Assembly: GCA_014169315.1 (NCBI GenBank)
Contig: AP022133.1
Location: 620,001 to 684,000 of the forward strand
Source of the DNA: Enterobacter cloacae
GTDB taxonomy: Bacteria > Pseudomonadota > Gammaproteobacteria > Enterobacterales > Enterobacteriaceae
Direction of reading: 5' to 3'
DNA: 64,000 bases
Below are positions 1 through 9,654 of this stretch, piece by piece. Numbering within the stretch: the first letter of the stretch is position 1; each line of letters begins with the position of its first letter. The notes below the pieces were generated by a model. It saw only the letters and a list, made by a program, of their open reading frames with translations, did not search any database and was not told the DNA's origin. The translations under genes were made by a program, and so were the position numbers.

Positions 1-879
1 ATTGGTAATTTCGACGGCGTGCATCGTGGTCATCAGGCGCTGTTGCAGGGATTGCGTAAAGAAGGGAAGGCCCGTGGCCTGCCCGTGGTAGTGATGATTT
101 TTGAGCCACAGCCGCTGGAACTGTTTGCAGGCGATAAATCACCCGCCCGCCTTACGCGTTTGCGTGAGAAATTACGCTATCTGGCGGAGTCTGACGTGGA
201 TTACGTGCTGTGTGTACGTTTCGATCGTCGCTTTGCCGCGCTGACAGCACAAAGTTTTGTCAGCGACCTGTTGGTCAAGCGTCTTGGCGTGCAGTTTCTC
301 GCAGTGGGTGATGATTTCCGCTTTGGCGCTGGTCGTCAGGGCGATTTCTTGTTATTACAGAAGGCTGGCCTGGAGTACGGTTTTGACGTCACCAGTGCAA
401 TGACCTTCTGCGAAGGCGGTGCACGCGTCAGCAGTACCGCAGTGCGCCAGGCGCTGGCCAATGATGAACTGGACACGGCAGAAACCCTGCTGGGGCATCC
501 GTTCACGATTTCAGGCCGCGTGGTGCATGGTGATGCCCTGGGGCGCACCATCGGTTTCCCGACGGCGAATATACCGCTGCGTCGTCAGGTCTCCCCGGTT
601 AAAGGGGTGTATGCGGTAGAAGTAACCGGACTGGGTGATAAGCCCTATTTCGGGGTGGCAAACATTGGCACGCGTCCAACCGTCGCGGGTGTGCGGCAGC
701 AGCTTGAAGTGCATCTGCTGGACGTTGTAATGGACCTCTATGGTCGCCATATAGATGTAATACTGCGTAAAAAAATACGCAACGAGCAGCGATTTGCTTC
801 GCTGGACGAACTAAAGGCGCAAATTGCGCGAGATGAATTGACGGCCCGCGAGTTTTTTGGGCTACAGAACCCGGCTTAA
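1..879 (+). CDS. ribF: Bifunctional riboflavin kinase / FAD synthetase, 5' end cut by window
   Basis: Makes FMN from riboflavin and then FAD, in the cytoplasm. The frame is already open at base 1 with [11 protein letters not shown], the nucleotide-binding motif of the N-terminal FMN adenylyltransferase domain. Compared with the 313-residue E. coli protein, about 21 N-terminal residues lie outside the window. The C-terminal riboflavin kinase domain is seen in [10 protein letters not shown] and the following IGTRPTV. The GTG at base 19 lies inside the motif and is not the true start. ileS begins 34 nt after the stop, the usual ribF-ileS-lspA arrangement. Confidence 0.98.
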   Translation: MGNFDGVHRGHQALLQGLRKEGKARGLPVVVMIFEPQPLELFAGDKSPARLTRLREKLRYLAESDVDYVLCVRFDRRFAALTAQSFVSDLLVKRLGVQFLAVGDDFRFGAGRQGDFLLLQKAGLEYGFDVTSAMTFCEGGARVSSTAVRQALANDELDTAETLLGHPFTISGRVVHGDALGRTIGFPTANIPLRRQVSPVKGVYAVEVTGLGDKPYFGVANIGTRPTVAGVRQQLEVHLLDVVMDLYGRHIDVILRKKIRNEQRFASLDELKAQIARDELTAREFFGLQNPA

Positions 880-913
880 ATGCCTACGTGATAAATACGG
901 AACCGAGAATCTG

Positions 914-3730
914 ATGAGTGACTATAAATCAACCCTGAATTTGCCGGAAACAGGGTTCCCGATGCGCGGCGATCTCGCCAAGCGCGAACCGGGAATGCTG
1001 GCGCGTTGGACTGATGATGACCTGTACGGCATCATTCGTGCAGCCAAAAAAGGCAAAAAAACCTTCATTCTGCATGATGGCCCTCCATATGCGAATGGCA
1101 GCATTCATATTGGTCACTCTGTAAACAAGATTCTGAAAGACATTATCGTGAAGTCCAAAGGACTCACGGGATATGACTCGCCTTACGTTCCGGGCTGGGA
1201 CTGCCACGGTCTGCCAATCGAGCTGAAAGTGGAGCAAGAGTTTGGCAAGCCAGGTGAGAAATTCACCGCTGCAGAGTTCCGTGCAAAATGCCGCGAATAT
1301 GCTGCCACCCAGGTTGACGGTCAGCGTGCTGACTTTATCCGTCTGGGCGTGCTGGGCGACTGGTCGCACCCGTACCTGACGATGGACTTCAAAACTGAAG
1401 CCAACATCATCCGTGCGCTGGGTAAAATCATCGGTAACGGCCACCTGCATAAAGGCGCGAAGCCGGTGCACTGGTGCGTGGACTGCCGTTCTGCGCTGGC
1501 AGAAGCGGAAGTTGAGTATTATGACAAAACCTCTCCGTCTATCGACGTGGCGTTCCACGCGGTGGATCAGGATGCGGTGAAAGCCAAATTTGGCGTGTCG
1601 TCTGTCAACGGCCCGATCTCTCTGGTTATCTGGACGACCACCCCGTGGACGCTGCCAGCAAACCGCGCGATCTCCCTGTCTGGCGAATTCGAATACGCTC
1701 TGGTGCAGGTTGACGGTCAGGCGGTTATCCTGGCGAAAGATCTCCTTGAAAGCGTGCTGAAACGCGCGAACATCACTGACTACACCGTGCTGGGCACCGT
1801 GAAAGGTGACGCGCTGGAACTGATGCGCTTCAAACACCCGTTCCTGGACTTCGACGTTCCGGCCATTCTGGGCGAGCATGTTACGCTGGAAGCAGGTACC
1901 GGTGCGGTGCATACCGCCGGCGGCCACGGCCCAGACGACTACAACATCAGCCTGAAATACGGTCTGGAAATCGCTAACCCGGTTGGCCCGGACGGTTCTT
2001 ACCTGCCAGGCACGTATCCGGCGCTGGACGGTATCAACGTCTTTAAAGCGAATGACATCATCGTTGACATGCTGCGCACCAGCGGCGCGCTGCTGCATGT
2101 CGAAAAAATGCAGCACAGCTACCCATGCTGCTGGCGTCACAAGTCGCCGATCATCTTCCGTGCGACCCCGCAGTGGTTCGTCAGCATGGATCAGAAAGGC
2201 CTGCGCGAGCAGTCCCTGAAAGAGATCAAAGGCGTGCAGTGGATCCCGGACTGGGGCCAGGCGCGTATCGAGTCTATGGTGGCTAACCGTCCTGACTGGT
2301 GTATCTCCCGTCAGCGTACCTGGGGCGTGCCGATGTCTCTGTTCGTCCATAAAGAGACGCAGGAACTGCATCCAGATACCCTGAAACTGATGGAAGAAGT
2401 GGCTAAACGTGTAGAAGTGGACGGTATTCAGGCATGGTGGGATCTCGACTCCCGTGACATCCTGGGCGCTGACGCAGACAACTACGAGAAAGTGCCAGAT
2501 ACCCTGGACGTGTGGTTCGACTCCGGTTCTACGCACTCTTCCGTGGTTGACGTACGTCCTGAGTTTACCGGTCACGCTGCCGATATGTATCTGGAAGGGT
2601 CTGACCAACACCGTGGCTGGTTCATGTCATCGCTGATGATCTCCACCGCCATGAAAGGTAAAGCACCTTACCGTCAGGTACTGACCCACGGTTTTACCGT
2701 AGATGGTCAGGGCCGTAAGATGTCCAAGTCTATCGGTAACACCGTGTCTCCACAGGATGTGATGAACAAACTGGGCGCGGACATTCTGCGTCTGTGGGTG
2801 GCATCTACCGACTACACTGGCGAAATGGCCGTATCTGACGAGATCCTGAAACGTGCTGCTGACAGCTATCGTCGTATCCGTAACACCGCGCGCTTCCTGC
2901 TGGCGAACCTGAACGGTTTCGATCCGGTTAAAGACATGGTGAAACCGGAAGAGATGGTGGTACTGGATCGCTGGGCAGTAGGCTGCGCGAAAGCGGCACA
3001 GGAAGATATCCTGAAAGCCTATGAATCTTACGACTTCCACGAAGTGGTGCAGCGCCTGATGCGCTTCTGCTCCATCGAGATGGGCTCGTTCTACCTCGAT
3101 ATCATCAAAGACCGCCAGTACACCGCGAAAGCGGACAGCGTGGCGCGTCGCAGCTGCCAGACTGCGCTGTTCCACATTGCAGAAGCACTGGTTCGCTGGA
3201 TGGCTCCGATCATGTCCTTCACCGCAGATGAAATCTGGGGTTACCTGCCAGGCGACCGCGAGAAGTATGTCTTCACCGGCGAGTGGTACGAAGGTCTGTT
3301 CGATCTCTCCAGCACTGAAGCGATGAACGATGCCTTCTGGGACGAACTGCTGAAAGTACGTGGTGAAGTGAACAAGGTTATTGAACAGGCGCGTGCTGAC
3401 AAGAAAGTCGGTGGCTCTCTGGAAGCGGCTGTAACCCTGTACGCAGAACCTGAGCTGGCGGCGAAGCTGACCGCGCTCGGCGACGAATTACGATTTGTCC
3501 TGTTGACCTCCGGTGCAAAAGTTGCGGATTATGCCGACGCTTCTGCTGATGCCCAGCAGAGCGAACTGCTCAAAGGACTGAAAGTCGCGCTGAGCAAAGC
3601 CGAAGGTGATAAGTGCCCGCGTTGCTGGCATTACACCACCGATGTCGGCCAGGTGGCGGAACACGCAGATATCTGCGGACGCTGTGTAAGCAACGTCGCC
3701 GGTGACGGCGAACAACGTAAGTTTGCCTGA
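914..3730 (+). CDS. ileS: Isoleucyl-tRNA synthetase
   Basis: Class I synthetase charging tRNA-Ile, 938 residues as in E. coli. The start at 914 gives [14 protein letters not shown], matching the family; the open frame reaches back to 857 but those residues are not conserved. Visible are the HIGH-type motif ([11 protein letters not shown], about residues 60-70), the editing (CP1) domain, KMSKS ([10 protein letters not shown]) and the C-terminal zinc cysteines (CPRCWHY and CGRC). In the editing domain the usual TAPGHG is TAGGHG here, a proline-to-glycine change. The stop overlaps the lspA start by one base (TGATG), so translation is probably coupled. Confidence 0.98.
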   Translation: MSDYKSTLNLPETGFPMRGDLAKREPGMLARWTDDDLYGIIRAAKKGKKTFILHDGPPYANGSIHIGHSVNKILKDIIVKSKGLTGYDSPYVPGWDCHGLPIELKVEQEFGKPGEKFTAAEFRAKCREYAATQVDGQRADFIRLGVLGDWSHPYLTMDFKTEANIIRALGKIIGNGHLHKGAKPVHWCVDCRSALAEAEVEYYDKTSPSIDVAFHAVDQDAVKAKFGVSSVNGPISLVIWTTTPWTLPANRAISLSGEFEYALVQVDGQAVILAKDLLESVLKRANITDYTVLGTVKGDALELMRFKHPFLDFDVPAILGEHVTLEAGTGAVHTAGGHGPDDYNISLKYGLEIANPVGPDGSYLPGTYPALDGINVFKANDIIVDMLRTSGALLHVEKMQHSYPCCWRHKSPIIFRATPQWFVSMDQKGLREQSLKEIKGVQWIPDWGQARIESMVANRPDWCISRQRTWGVPMSLFVHKETQELHPDTLKLMEEVAKRVEVDGIQAWWDLDSRDILGADADNYEKVPDTLDVWFDSGSTHSSVVDVRPEFTGHAADMYLEGSDQHRGWFMSSLMISTAMKGKAPYRQVLTHGFTVDGQGRKMSKSIGNTVSPQDVMNKLGADILRLWVASTDYTGEMAVSDEILKRAADSYRRIRNTARFLLANLNGFDPVKDMVKPEEMVVLDRWAVGCAKAAQEDILKAYESYDFHEVVQRLMRFCSIEMGSFYLDIIKDRQYTAKADSVARRSCQTALFHIAEALVRWMAPIMSFTADEIWGYLPGDREKYVFTGEWYEGLFDLSSTEAMNDAFWDELLKVRGEVNKVIEQARADKKVGGSLEAAVTLYAEPELAAKLTALGDELRFVLLTSGAKVADYADASADAQQSELLKGLKVALSKAEGDKCPRCWHYTTDVGQVAEHADICGRCVSNVAGDGEQRKFA

Positions 3731-4230
3731 TGAGTAAATCTCTCTGTTCAACAGGACTGCGCTGGCTGTGGCTGGTTGTGGTGGTGCTGATTATTGATCT
3801 GGGCAGCAAATTCCTGATCCTCCAGAACTTCGCTCTGGGGGATACGGTGTCGCTGTTCCCGTCGCTTAACCTGCACTATGCGCGCAACTACGGTGCGGCG
3901 TTCAGTTTCCTCGCTGACAGCGGTGGCTGGCAGCGCTGGTTCTTTGCGGGTATCGCTATCGGTATCTGTGTGATTCTGGCGGTGCTGATGTACCGTTCGA
4001 AGGCAACGCAAAAGCTGAATAACATCGCCTACGCGCTGATCATTGGCGGCGCATTAGGCAACCTGTTTGATCGACTGTGGCACGGCTTTGTGGTCGATAT
4101 GATCGACTTCTACGTCGGCGACTGGCACTTTGCGACCTTTAACCTGGCCGATAGCGCAATCTGCATCGGTGCGGCGTTAATTGTGCTGGAAGGCTTCTTG
4201 CCGAACGCTGCCGCGAAGAAACAGGCGTAA
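3730..4230 (+). CDS. lspA: Lipoprotein signal peptidase (signal peptidase II)
   Basis: Inner-membrane aspartyl protease that cleaves the signal peptide of lipid-modified prolipoproteins. It has 166 residues and four hydrophobic segments (about 12-32, 68-88, 97-114 and 137-157). The two conserved catalytic aspartates are in VVDMIDFY (D123) and FNLAD (D141), and NYGAAFS is present. The start overlaps the ileS stop by one base. A REP-type repeat separates it from fkpB. Confidence 0.97.
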   Translation: MSKSLCSTGLRWLWLVVVVLIIDLGSKFLILQNFALGDTVSLFPSLNLHYARNYGAAFSFLADSGGWQRWFFAGIAIGICVILAVLMYRSKATQKLNNIAYALIIGGALGNLFDRLWHGFVVDMIDFYVGDWHFATFNLADSAICIGAALIVLEGFLPNAAAKKQA

Positions 4231-4234
4231 ACCC

Positions 4235-4302
4235 ACCGGGCGGCGCTTCGCGTATACGGGCCTACAGTTAATGTAGGCCCGGTAAGCGCAGCGTCACCGG
4301 GC
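4235..4302. repeat. Paired REP (BIME-like) element
   Basis: Two inverted GC-rich REP units face each other between lspA and fkpB. The left one reads CACCGGGCGGCGCTTCG; the right one is the near reverse complement, running GTAGGCCCGGTAAGCGCAGC to CACCGGGC. A short GGGCCTAC/GTAGGCCC stem lies between them. This is the classic enterobacterial intergenic palindrome, known in the family to affect mRNA 3' stability and gyrase binding. Confidence 0.8.
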
Positions 4303-4323
4303 AAAAACAAGCGAGCAATTTGC

Positions 4324-4773
4324 ATGTCTAAATCCGTACAGAGCAACAGCGCGATCCTCGTTCACTTCACGCTGAAACTGGATGATGGCTCCACCGCTGA
4401 ATCCACCCGCAACAATGGCAAGCCTGCCCTGTTTCGTCTTGGCGACACCTCCCTCTCTGAAGGTCTTGAGCAGCAGCTTCTGGGTCTGAAAGAGGGTGAG
4501 AAGAAGGCGTTTGCGCTGGAGCCGGATGCGGCATTTGGCGTGCCAAGCCCGGATCTGATCCAGTACTTCTCGCGCCGTGAGTTTATGGATGCGGGCGAGC
4601 CTGAAATCGGGGCGATCATGCTCTTTACCGCTATGGATGGCAGCGAAATGCCTGGCGTGATCCGCGAGATCAACGGTGACTCTATCACTGTCGACTTCAA
4701 CCATCCGCTTGCCGGGCATACCGTCCATTTTGATATTGAAGTGCTGGAGATCGATCCGGCACTGGAGGCCTGA
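4324..4773 (+). CDS. fkpB: FKBP-type peptidyl-prolyl isomerase
   Basis: Cytoplasmic SlyD-like peptidyl-prolyl cis/trans isomerase of 149 residues, near-identical to E. coli FkpB. The FKBP core is interrupted by an insert-in-flap chaperone domain around [17 protein letters not shown] to [12 protein letters not shown]. It lacks the histidine-rich metal-binding tail of SlyD. ispH starts one base after its stop, so the two are almost certainly co-transcribed. Confidence 0.97.
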   Translation: MSKSVQSNSAILVHFTLKLDDGSTAESTRNNGKPALFRLGDTSLSEGLEQQLLGLKEGEKKAFALEPDAAFGVPSPDLIQYFSRREFMDAGEPEIGAIMLFTAMDGSEMPGVIREINGDSITVDFNHPLAGHTVHFDIEVLEIDPALEA

Positions 4774-4774
4774 A

Positions 4775-5725
4775 ATGCAGATCCTGTTGGCTAACCCGCG
4801 CGGCTTCTGCGCCGGTGTAGACCGCGCTATCAGCATTGTTGAAAATGCGCTGGAGCTTTACGGCGCACCGATCTACGTGCGCCACGAAGTGGTGCATAAC
4901 CGTTACGTCGTTGACAGCCTGCGTGAGCGCGGCGCGATCTTCATTGAGCAAATCAGCGAAGTGCCGGATGGCGCAATCCTGATCTTCTCCGCACACGGTG
5001 TTTCCCAGGCCGTACGTAACGAAGCGAAAAGCCGTGATCTGACCGTTTTCGATGCGACCTGTCCGCTGGTGACCAAAGTGCATATGGAAGTGGCGCGCGC
5101 CAGCCGTCGTGGTGAAGAGTCTATTCTGATTGGCCACGCCGGTCACCCGGAAGTGGAAGGAACCATGGGGCAGTACAGCAACCCGGAAGGGGGCATGTAC
5201 CTGGTGGAATCGCCGGAAGATGTGTTTACGCTGAACGTGAAAAACGAAGATCGTCTGTCGTTTATGACCCAGACAACGCTCTCCGTGGATGATACCTCTG
5301 ATGTTATCGACGCGTTGCGCCAGCGCTTCCCGAAAATTGTCGGGCCGCGTAAAGATGACATTTGCTATGCTACCACCAACCGTCAGGAAGCGGTGCGTGC
5401 GCTGGCTGAACAGGCGGATGTGGTGCTGGTGGTCGGCTCCAAAAACTCGTCTAACTCCAACCGTCTGGCTGAACTGGCGCAGCGAATGGGGAAAGCGGCG
5501 TTTCTGATTGATGATGCGACGGATATCCAGGAAGCCTGGGTTAAAACAGCATCCTGTGTCGGTGTCACCGCCGGGGCATCCGCGCCGGATATTCTGGTTC
5601 AGAACGTGATTACCCGTCTGCAGGAACTGGGCGGTGGCGAAGCGGTTCCGCTGGAAGGACGCGAAGAAAACATTGTTTTCGAAGTGCCAAAAGAACTGCG
5701 TATCGACGCTCGCGAAGTAGAATAA
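4775..5725 (+). CDS. ispH: 4-hydroxy-3-methylbut-2-enyl diphosphate reductase
   Basis: Last enzyme of the MEP isoprenoid pathway: a [4Fe-4S] protein reducing HMBPP to IPP and DMAPP. The start at 4775 gives [15 protein letters not shown] and 316 residues, the family length; the longer open frame upstream overlaps fkpB and is not conserved. The three cluster cysteines are seen at C12 (RGFCAG), in FDATCPLV (about 96) and in DDICYATTN (about 197). A strong hairpin terminator follows. Confidence 0.98.
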   Translation: MQILLANPRGFCAGVDRAISIVENALELYGAPIYVRHEVVHNRYVVDSLRERGAIFIEQISEVPDGAILIFSAHGVSQAVRNEAKSRDLTVFDATCPLVTKVHMEVARASRRGEESILIGHAGHPEVEGTMGQYSNPEGGMYLVESPEDVFTLNVKNEDRLSFMTQTTLSVDDTSDVIDALRQRFPKIVGPRKDDICYATTNRQEAVRALAEQADVVLVVGSKNSSNSNRLAELAQRMGKAAFLIDDATDIQEAWVKTASCVGVTAGASAPDILVQNVITRLQELGGGEAVPLEGREENIVFEVPKELRIDAREVE

Positions 5726-5733
5726 TGCGTATC

Positions 5734-5765
5734 AATGCCAGTCACTTGTTGACTGGCATTTTTTC
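5734..5765. terminator. Bidirectional terminator between ispH and the LysR gene
   Basis: Perfect 11-bp inverted repeat AATGCCAGTCA / TGACTGGCATT with a five-base loop, followed by TTTTT on the plus strand. The convergent LysR gene ends inside the hairpin (stop at 5742-5744), so one structure appears to serve both genes. Confidence 0.85.
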
Positions 5766-6647
5766 AGTCAGATAGTTGATCATTGCCCGCATTCTGGCGG
5801 GCATATGTTTGTTACGCGTCCAAAGCAGCCAGAGTTCACCCGTATAGCTGCTGATAAACTCCCACTGTGGCAGCACCTGCACAATTTCCCCCTTTTCCAG
5901 AGCCTCACGTGCCGTAAACAGCGGTAAACTCCCAATGCCGACATGACGTTTGACCGCATCCAGCCGCACGCCCGTGTGGTTAGCCGCGTAACGTCCGTGC
6001 GTCTGTACGATCTCCGTTTTTCCCTGCAACGTAAATTTCCAGCGTGAATCGGCCGGGGTTTCACCGAGCGAAATACAGCTATATGACCGGAGGTCGTGCG
6101 GATGTTGTGGCGTGCCTGCGCGACGAAGATATTCTGGCGTGGCGCAAATAACATGGGTTACTGGCATCAGCGGTTTTCCGTACAGGCCAGGAGAGGGAGT
6201 ATTGGTGATCCGTAATGCCAGATCGACACCATCATCGATCAGATCCATGTAACGATCTTCCAGACGCAGGCAGACGTCAATTTGTGGATAGCGCTCCAGG
6301 AACGCCGGGATCAGCGGATGGATCACAAACCGTCCCACGGCTTTCGGTACGCTCACCGTGAGCTTTCCCTGTGCAACGGTTTGCAGACTGCTACCGGAAT
6401 CCATTGCCTGTTGTGCTGCTTCCAGCATATCCAAAGCATGTTCATAAACCGATTTTCCGGTTTCGGTAAGTGCCAGCTTGCGCGTGGTGCGGTGCAGTAA
6501 CTTAGATCCCATCTCCTTCTCGAGGCGTGAAACACAACGACTGATCGCTGAGGGCGTTGCTCCCGTCATACGGGCTGCAGTTGAAAAATTGCCGTGTTCT
6601 ACGATGGTCACGAAGGTGGCAAGATCGGGAAGCAGTGCAGGTTTCAT
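5742..6647 (-). CDS. LysR-family transcriptional regulator
   Basis: 301 residues. An N-terminal winged helix-turn-helix (about 5-64) carries the LysR signature GNFSTAARMTGATPSAISRCVSRLEKE. A substrate-binding domain follows with the DLALRI motif (GVDLALRITNTPSPG, about 165), typical of the AaeR/DsdC-like group that acts on small aromatic or amino-acid-like inducers. It is divergent from the AlaX-like gene with 92 bp between starts, the normal LysR arrangement, so that gene is its likely target. This pair is absent at this position in E. coli K-12. The inducer is unknown. Confidence 0.88.
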   Translation of the reverse strand: MKPALLPDLATFVTIVEHGNFSTAARMTGATPSAISRCVSRLEKEMGSKLLHRTTRKLALTETGKSVYEHALDMLEAAQQAMDSGSSLQTVAQGKLTVSVPKAVGRFVIHPLIPAFLERYPQIDVCLRLEDRYMDLIDDGVDLALRITNTPSPGLYGKPLMPVTHVICATPEYLRRAGTPQHPHDLRSYSCISLGETPADSRWKFTLQGKTEIVQTHGRYAANHTGVRLDAVKRHVGIGSLPLFTAREALEKGEIVQVLPQWEFISSYTGELWLLWTRNKHMPARMRAMINYLTEKMPVNK

Positions 6648-6739
6648 TTGTGCATACCAGGCAATAGTGCATTGTTTGAAAGGCGGATTATCGATGCTTA
6701 AGTGATGAATATACTGTCAGGGTACAGAGGAGAACAACC

Positions 6740-7381
6740 ATGACAGAACGACTTTATTACACAAGTGAAGCGACAGAAGGCCGCGCGAAGGTGATCCGTT
6801 GCACTGAAGAGCCTGATGGTCGCTATGCCGTTGAGCTGGATCAGACCCTTTTCCATCCGCAGGGTGGCGGACAGCCAGCGGACCGGGGGTTGATCGCGGG
6901 GATCGCGGTGGAGGGGGTGAGCCTGCGCGGGGAGCAAGTCATTCATATTCTGGCTCGACCGCTTGTGCCAGGCGAGGTGGAAATGCAGGTCGATAAAAGC
7001 GCGCGAGTGCGTCATTCCCGCTGGCACAGCGCAGGCCATTTGATTGGTTGTGCCGGTGAGCAATTTGGCTGGGAGCCGGTGAAAGCTCATCACTGGCCAG
7101 GTGAAGGACGGATTACCTTTGTGCCACGAGAGCCGCAGGCGTCACTGCCTGATGCAAACAGGCTGAGCGCGATGATTGACGGCTGGAAAGCGGACAACCT
7201 GCTTCGTCAGACCGAAATTGAAGCGGGCAGACGCAGGGTTCGCTTTGGCGATCTCCCGGCCTATCCGTGTGGCGGAACGCATGTAAGACAGCTGGCGGAA
7301 ATAGGGGAGATGCAGCTCATCGGGCTGAAAATGAAAAAAGGACAGCTGGTGGTCACTTATACCCTCCACGAGCAGGAGTAA
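6740..7381 (+). CDS. AlaX-type alanyl-tRNA editing hydrolase
   Basis: 213-residue free-standing homologue of the AlaRS editing domain. It carries both zinc/catalytic motifs: HxxxH as HSAGH (H96, H100) and CxxxH as CGGTH (C177, H181), plus the amino-terminal LFHPQGGGQPADRG segment. Family members deacylate Ser-tRNA-Ala or Gly-tRNA-Ala in trans. The GGAG ribosome site ends ten bases before ATG 6740. It is divergent from a LysR regulator, which is unexpected for a housekeeping quality-control enzyme and suggests an inducible role. The exact substrate cannot be read from sequence. Confidence 0.85.
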   Translation: MTERLYYTSEATEGRAKVIRCTEEPDGRYAVELDQTLFHPQGGGQPADRGLIAGIAVEGVSLRGEQVIHILARPLVPGEVEMQVDKSARVRHSRWHSAGHLIGCAGEQFGWEPVKAHHWPGEGRITFVPREPQASLPDANRLSAMIDGWKADNLLRQTEIEAGRRRVRFGDLPAYPCGGTHVRQLAEIGEMQLIGLKMKKGQLVVTYTLHEQE

Positions 7382-7390
7382 CAGGAGTGT

Positions 7391-7398
7391 GATTAACC
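7391..7398 (+). promoter_or_regulatory. Possible half-operator of the sugar-locus LacI regulator
   Basis: GATTAACC, identical to one arm of the palindrome at 7424-7439, but with no matching second arm. It lies between the AlaX stop and the full site. It is too short to be convincing alone. Confidence 0.3.
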
Positions 7399-7423
7399 CG
7401 ACAGAGCGGGGGGCTGAGCAGGA

Positions 7424-7439
7424 GGTTAACCGGTTAATC
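7424..7439. promoter_or_regulatory. Predicted LacI-family operator A before the cupin isomerase operon
   Basis: Near-perfect 16-bp palindrome GGTTAACCGGTTAATC with the central CG pair typical of LacI-family sites, 42 nt upstream of the ATG at 7482. It matches sites at 13166, 13197 and 13288 around the lacI-type gene, linking the two ends of the locus into one predicted regulon. Confidence 0.65.
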
Positions 7440-7481
7440 TGGTAAGCTTGTCATGTTGTTCTCCTCGGGCCGGAGATAAAC

Positions 7482-8045
7482 ATGAACTCTGACGTTATCC
7501 TGCCACCCCAGGTGGCGTGGGCCAGCGGTGTATTCGCTAACGGTCCACTTATCCGCAAGACGACACACATCGCCGATCTGCCTGGCGTTTTCATTGATGA
7601 CGATGCCTGGCGTGGCTGCGAACCGCGGCAGCGCGTCTATGACGTTGAAATGCTCGACTCCCCGTCGGACGAAGGGTCGCTGTACGTTGGCGTGACCCAT
7701 CTTTACGCGGGCAAAATCGGTGATGAGTTCTTTATGACGCGCGGTCATTTTCACCAGCGCCGCGAACAGGGCGAGGTCTATTTTGGCCTGCGTGGATGTG
7801 GCTTGCTGCTGCTTCAGACGCCATCCGGTGAGGCACGCCTTGAACGCGTGAAGGCCGGTTCCGTGCACATCATTCCCTCTTTCAGCGCGCACCGTCTGAT
7901 TAACACGGGTGAAGACACCCTTTCTGCGCTGGCGGTCTGGCCCAGCGTGGCCGGACACGACTATGCGGCATTGGCCGGTGGTTTTTCGCTTCGTGTATTT
8001 GCCTCTGAACATCACCCGCAGGGATGGGAGGTCGGAAATGGTTAA
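7482..8045 (+). CDS. Cupin-type glucose-6-phosphate isomerase homologue
   Basis: 187 residues, a single cupin barrel of the archaeal-type phosphoglucose isomerase family (GPI cupin). Metal ligands are visible as GHFH (H89, H91), the glutamate of GEVYFGLRG (E98) and a later histidine (SAHR, H137). This H-x-H...E...H spacing matches the family's metal site almost residue for residue. It probably interconverts an aldose-6-phosphate and a ketose-6-phosphate. CGGAG precedes the ATG at 7482. Its stop overlaps the next cupin gene by 8 bases. Enterobacteria use an unrelated housekeeping Pgi, so this is a specialised accessory enzyme. Confidence 0.82.
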   Translation: MNSDVILPPQVAWASGVFANGPLIRKTTHIADLPGVFIDDDAWRGCEPRQRVYDVEMLDSPSDEGSLYVGVTHLYAGKIGDEFFMTRGHFHQRREQGEVYFGLRGCGLLLLQTPSGEARLERVKAGSVHIIPSFSAHRLINTGEDTLSALAVWPSVAGHDYAALAGGFSLRVFASEHHPQGWEVGNG

Positions 8046-8808
8046 CGTTGGACTGGATATAGCCATCACACACTGTCCATTGGGTTTTAGCTATGGAGAG
8101 GATGTGACCGGACCGATGCCGGAGATCCGCACGCTGGATCAGATCCGCCCATCGCTGCGCAACCCGGATTGCGAAGGACCAGAGCAGGTGTACGCCATCG
8201 CGATGGACGTGGCACGCCTGGCGGACAGGCAAGAACTCGAAAAACGGATGCTGCTTTTTGGCGTGGTCACCTACGCCGCAGGCACGCTCGGCGATGAACC
8301 GGTCCGCAGTCAGGGGCATATCCATCGCATTAGCCAACACAGCGGATGGTCGCCGCCTGAGCTGTATGAAATCTGGCAGGGTAAAGCGATTATCTACATG
8401 CAGGAGTATGTTGACGACGATCCGGGCCGCTGTTTTGCGGTGCTCGCGGGGCCTGGTGAAAAAGTGCTGGTCCCTCCCGGATGGGGACATGCAACCATTT
8501 CGGCCTCTCCCGAAGAGCCGCTGACGTTTGGTGCGTGGTGTGACCGGGAATATGGTTTTGAGTATGATGCCGTTCGCGCGCGAAAAGGTCTGGCCTGGTA
8601 TCCCTTAGTTCAGGGAAATCATATTGTCTGGCAGCACAATAGCCACTACAGACCGGGGCGATTACAGGTGATTACGCCGCGTAGTTATTCTGAGTTCGGT
8701 ATTACTGATGCGCCTGTTTATCAGCAGTTTATTGACGATCCGGCGCGGTTCCAGTTTATTTCGCGCCCGGATAAAACGGCAGCACTGTGGGATAACTTCC
8801 ATCCATAG
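8038..8808 (+). CDS. Second cupin-type phosphosugar isomerase homologue
   Basis: 256 residues. Start 8038 is chosen because it gives MVNVGLDIAITHCP and overlaps the previous gene by 8 bases, as in coupled operons; the open frame continues upstream without conservation. The cupin metal motif is present: GHIH (H94, H96), the glutamate of PELYEIWQG (E108) and a distal histidine (GWGHATIS, H151). Like its neighbour it belongs to the GPI cupin family but is about 70 residues longer, with extra N- and C-terminal segments. The two may be subunits of one enzyme or act on different sugar phosphates. It ends at a terminator shared with the convergent PTS operon. Confidence 0.78.
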   Translation: MVNVGLDIAITHCPLGFSYGEDVTGPMPEIRTLDQIRPSLRNPDCEGPEQVYAIAMDVARLADRQELEKRMLLFGVVTYAAGTLGDEPVRSQGHIHRISQHSGWSPPELYEIWQGKAIIYMQEYVDDDPGRCFAVLAGPGEKVLVPPGWGHATISASPEEPLTFGAWCDREYGFEYDAVRARKGLAWYPLVQGNHIVWQHNSHYRPGRLQVITPRSYSEFGITDAPVYQQFIDDPARFQFISRPDKTAALWDNFHP

Positions 8809-8810
8809 AA

Positions 8811-8833
8811 GGACCGGGGCATTGCCCCGGTTC
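8811..8833. terminator. Bidirectional terminator between cupin and PTS operons
   Basis: GGACCGGGGC, three-base loop ATT, GCCCCGGTTC: a 10-bp stem lying between two convergent operons, two bases from each stop codon. Confidence 0.8.
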
Positions 8834-8835
8834 TC

Positions 8836-9654
8836 TTATCCTGCAAACAAACCGGACGCCACCCCCAGCGCCGCGAGTATAAGCAGCAATATCATGGCTT
8901 TTACCGGTGACACGCCGCGTTTGGCCATCAGATACCAGGTTCCCAGCACCACGGCCAGCGGAAGCAACTGCGGGAAAATACCGTCCAGCATCTGCTGTAC
9001 GTGAATGTTAACCCCGTCCCGCGTGATGAACTCCAGCCCGGTACCGAGCTTCACATAGCTGGCCGCCACACCACCCATGACGAATACGCCCAGCAACGAG
9101 AGCGCTTCCCGTAGTCGGGTGGATTTGCTGCTGACCAGCATCTCTACGGAGCCTGAACCCATCTGGTAGCCTTTAAGAAACAGGAACCAGGAGCCCGGGA
9201 TAATAATGGCCAGCCAGGCGACGGTATAAAACAGCGGGCCAAGGATATTTCCACCTGCCGCCAGCGCCATCCCGATGCTGAGAAGGATCGGAATAAGCAT
9301 CCCGGGGATCATTGAATCACCGATCCCGGCGATCGGCCCCATCAGGCCCACCTTCAGGGTGTTAATGGTTTCGCCGTCAATTGGCTCACCGTTGGCTTTC
9401 TTCTCTTCCAGCCCCAGCGCCATACCGTTAACAATTGCGCCAATTTGTGGCTCAGTGTTGTAGAACGACGCGTGACGGCGCAGCATCTCGGTGCGTTGAG
9501 CCGCATCGGGATAGAGTTTTTTTGCCACCGGCAGCATGCTCAGGCAGAAGCCGAAGGATTCCAGGCGTTCAAAGCTCATTGAGGAGAGGTTGTGCATCAT
9601 CCACGCCCGCCAGCAGCGGCGCAGATCCTTGCGGGTGAGTTTACGTTCTTCCAT
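8836..9654 (-). CDS. PTS mannose/fructose/sorbose family, IID component
   Basis: 272-residue membrane subunit of a mannose-class phosphotransferase system. The cytoplasmic N-terminal half carries the family pattern LTRKDLRRCWRAWMMHNLSSMSFERLESFGFC. The GPIAGIGDS segment is seen at about 110, and hydrophobic segments follow at about 120-160, 186-205 and 228-270. Its ATG overlaps the IIC stop by one base (TGATG), giving the usual IIC-IID coupling. It is the last gene of the operon. With IIC it forms the sugar channel; the transported sugar is not evident. Confidence 0.92.
   Translation of the reverse strand: MEERKLTRKDLRRCWRAWMMHNLSSMSFERLESFGFCLSMLPVAKKLYPDAAQRTEMLRRHASFYNTEPQIGAIVNGMALGLEEKKANGEPIDGETINTLKVGLMGPIAGIGDSMIPGMLIPILLSIGMALAAGGNILGPLFYTVAWLAIIIPGSWFLFLKGYQMGSGSVEMLVSSKSTRLREALSLLGVFVMGGVAASYVKLGTGLEFITRDGVNIHVQQMLDGIFPQLLPLAVVLGTWYLMAKRGVSPVKAMILLLILAALGVASGLFAG

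Noticed and set aside
929..2611. Long minus-strand open frame antisense to ileS (560 codons)
   Set aside because: It is a shadow of codon bias in a highly expressed gene; the product has no recognisable domain and there is no ribosome site or promoter.
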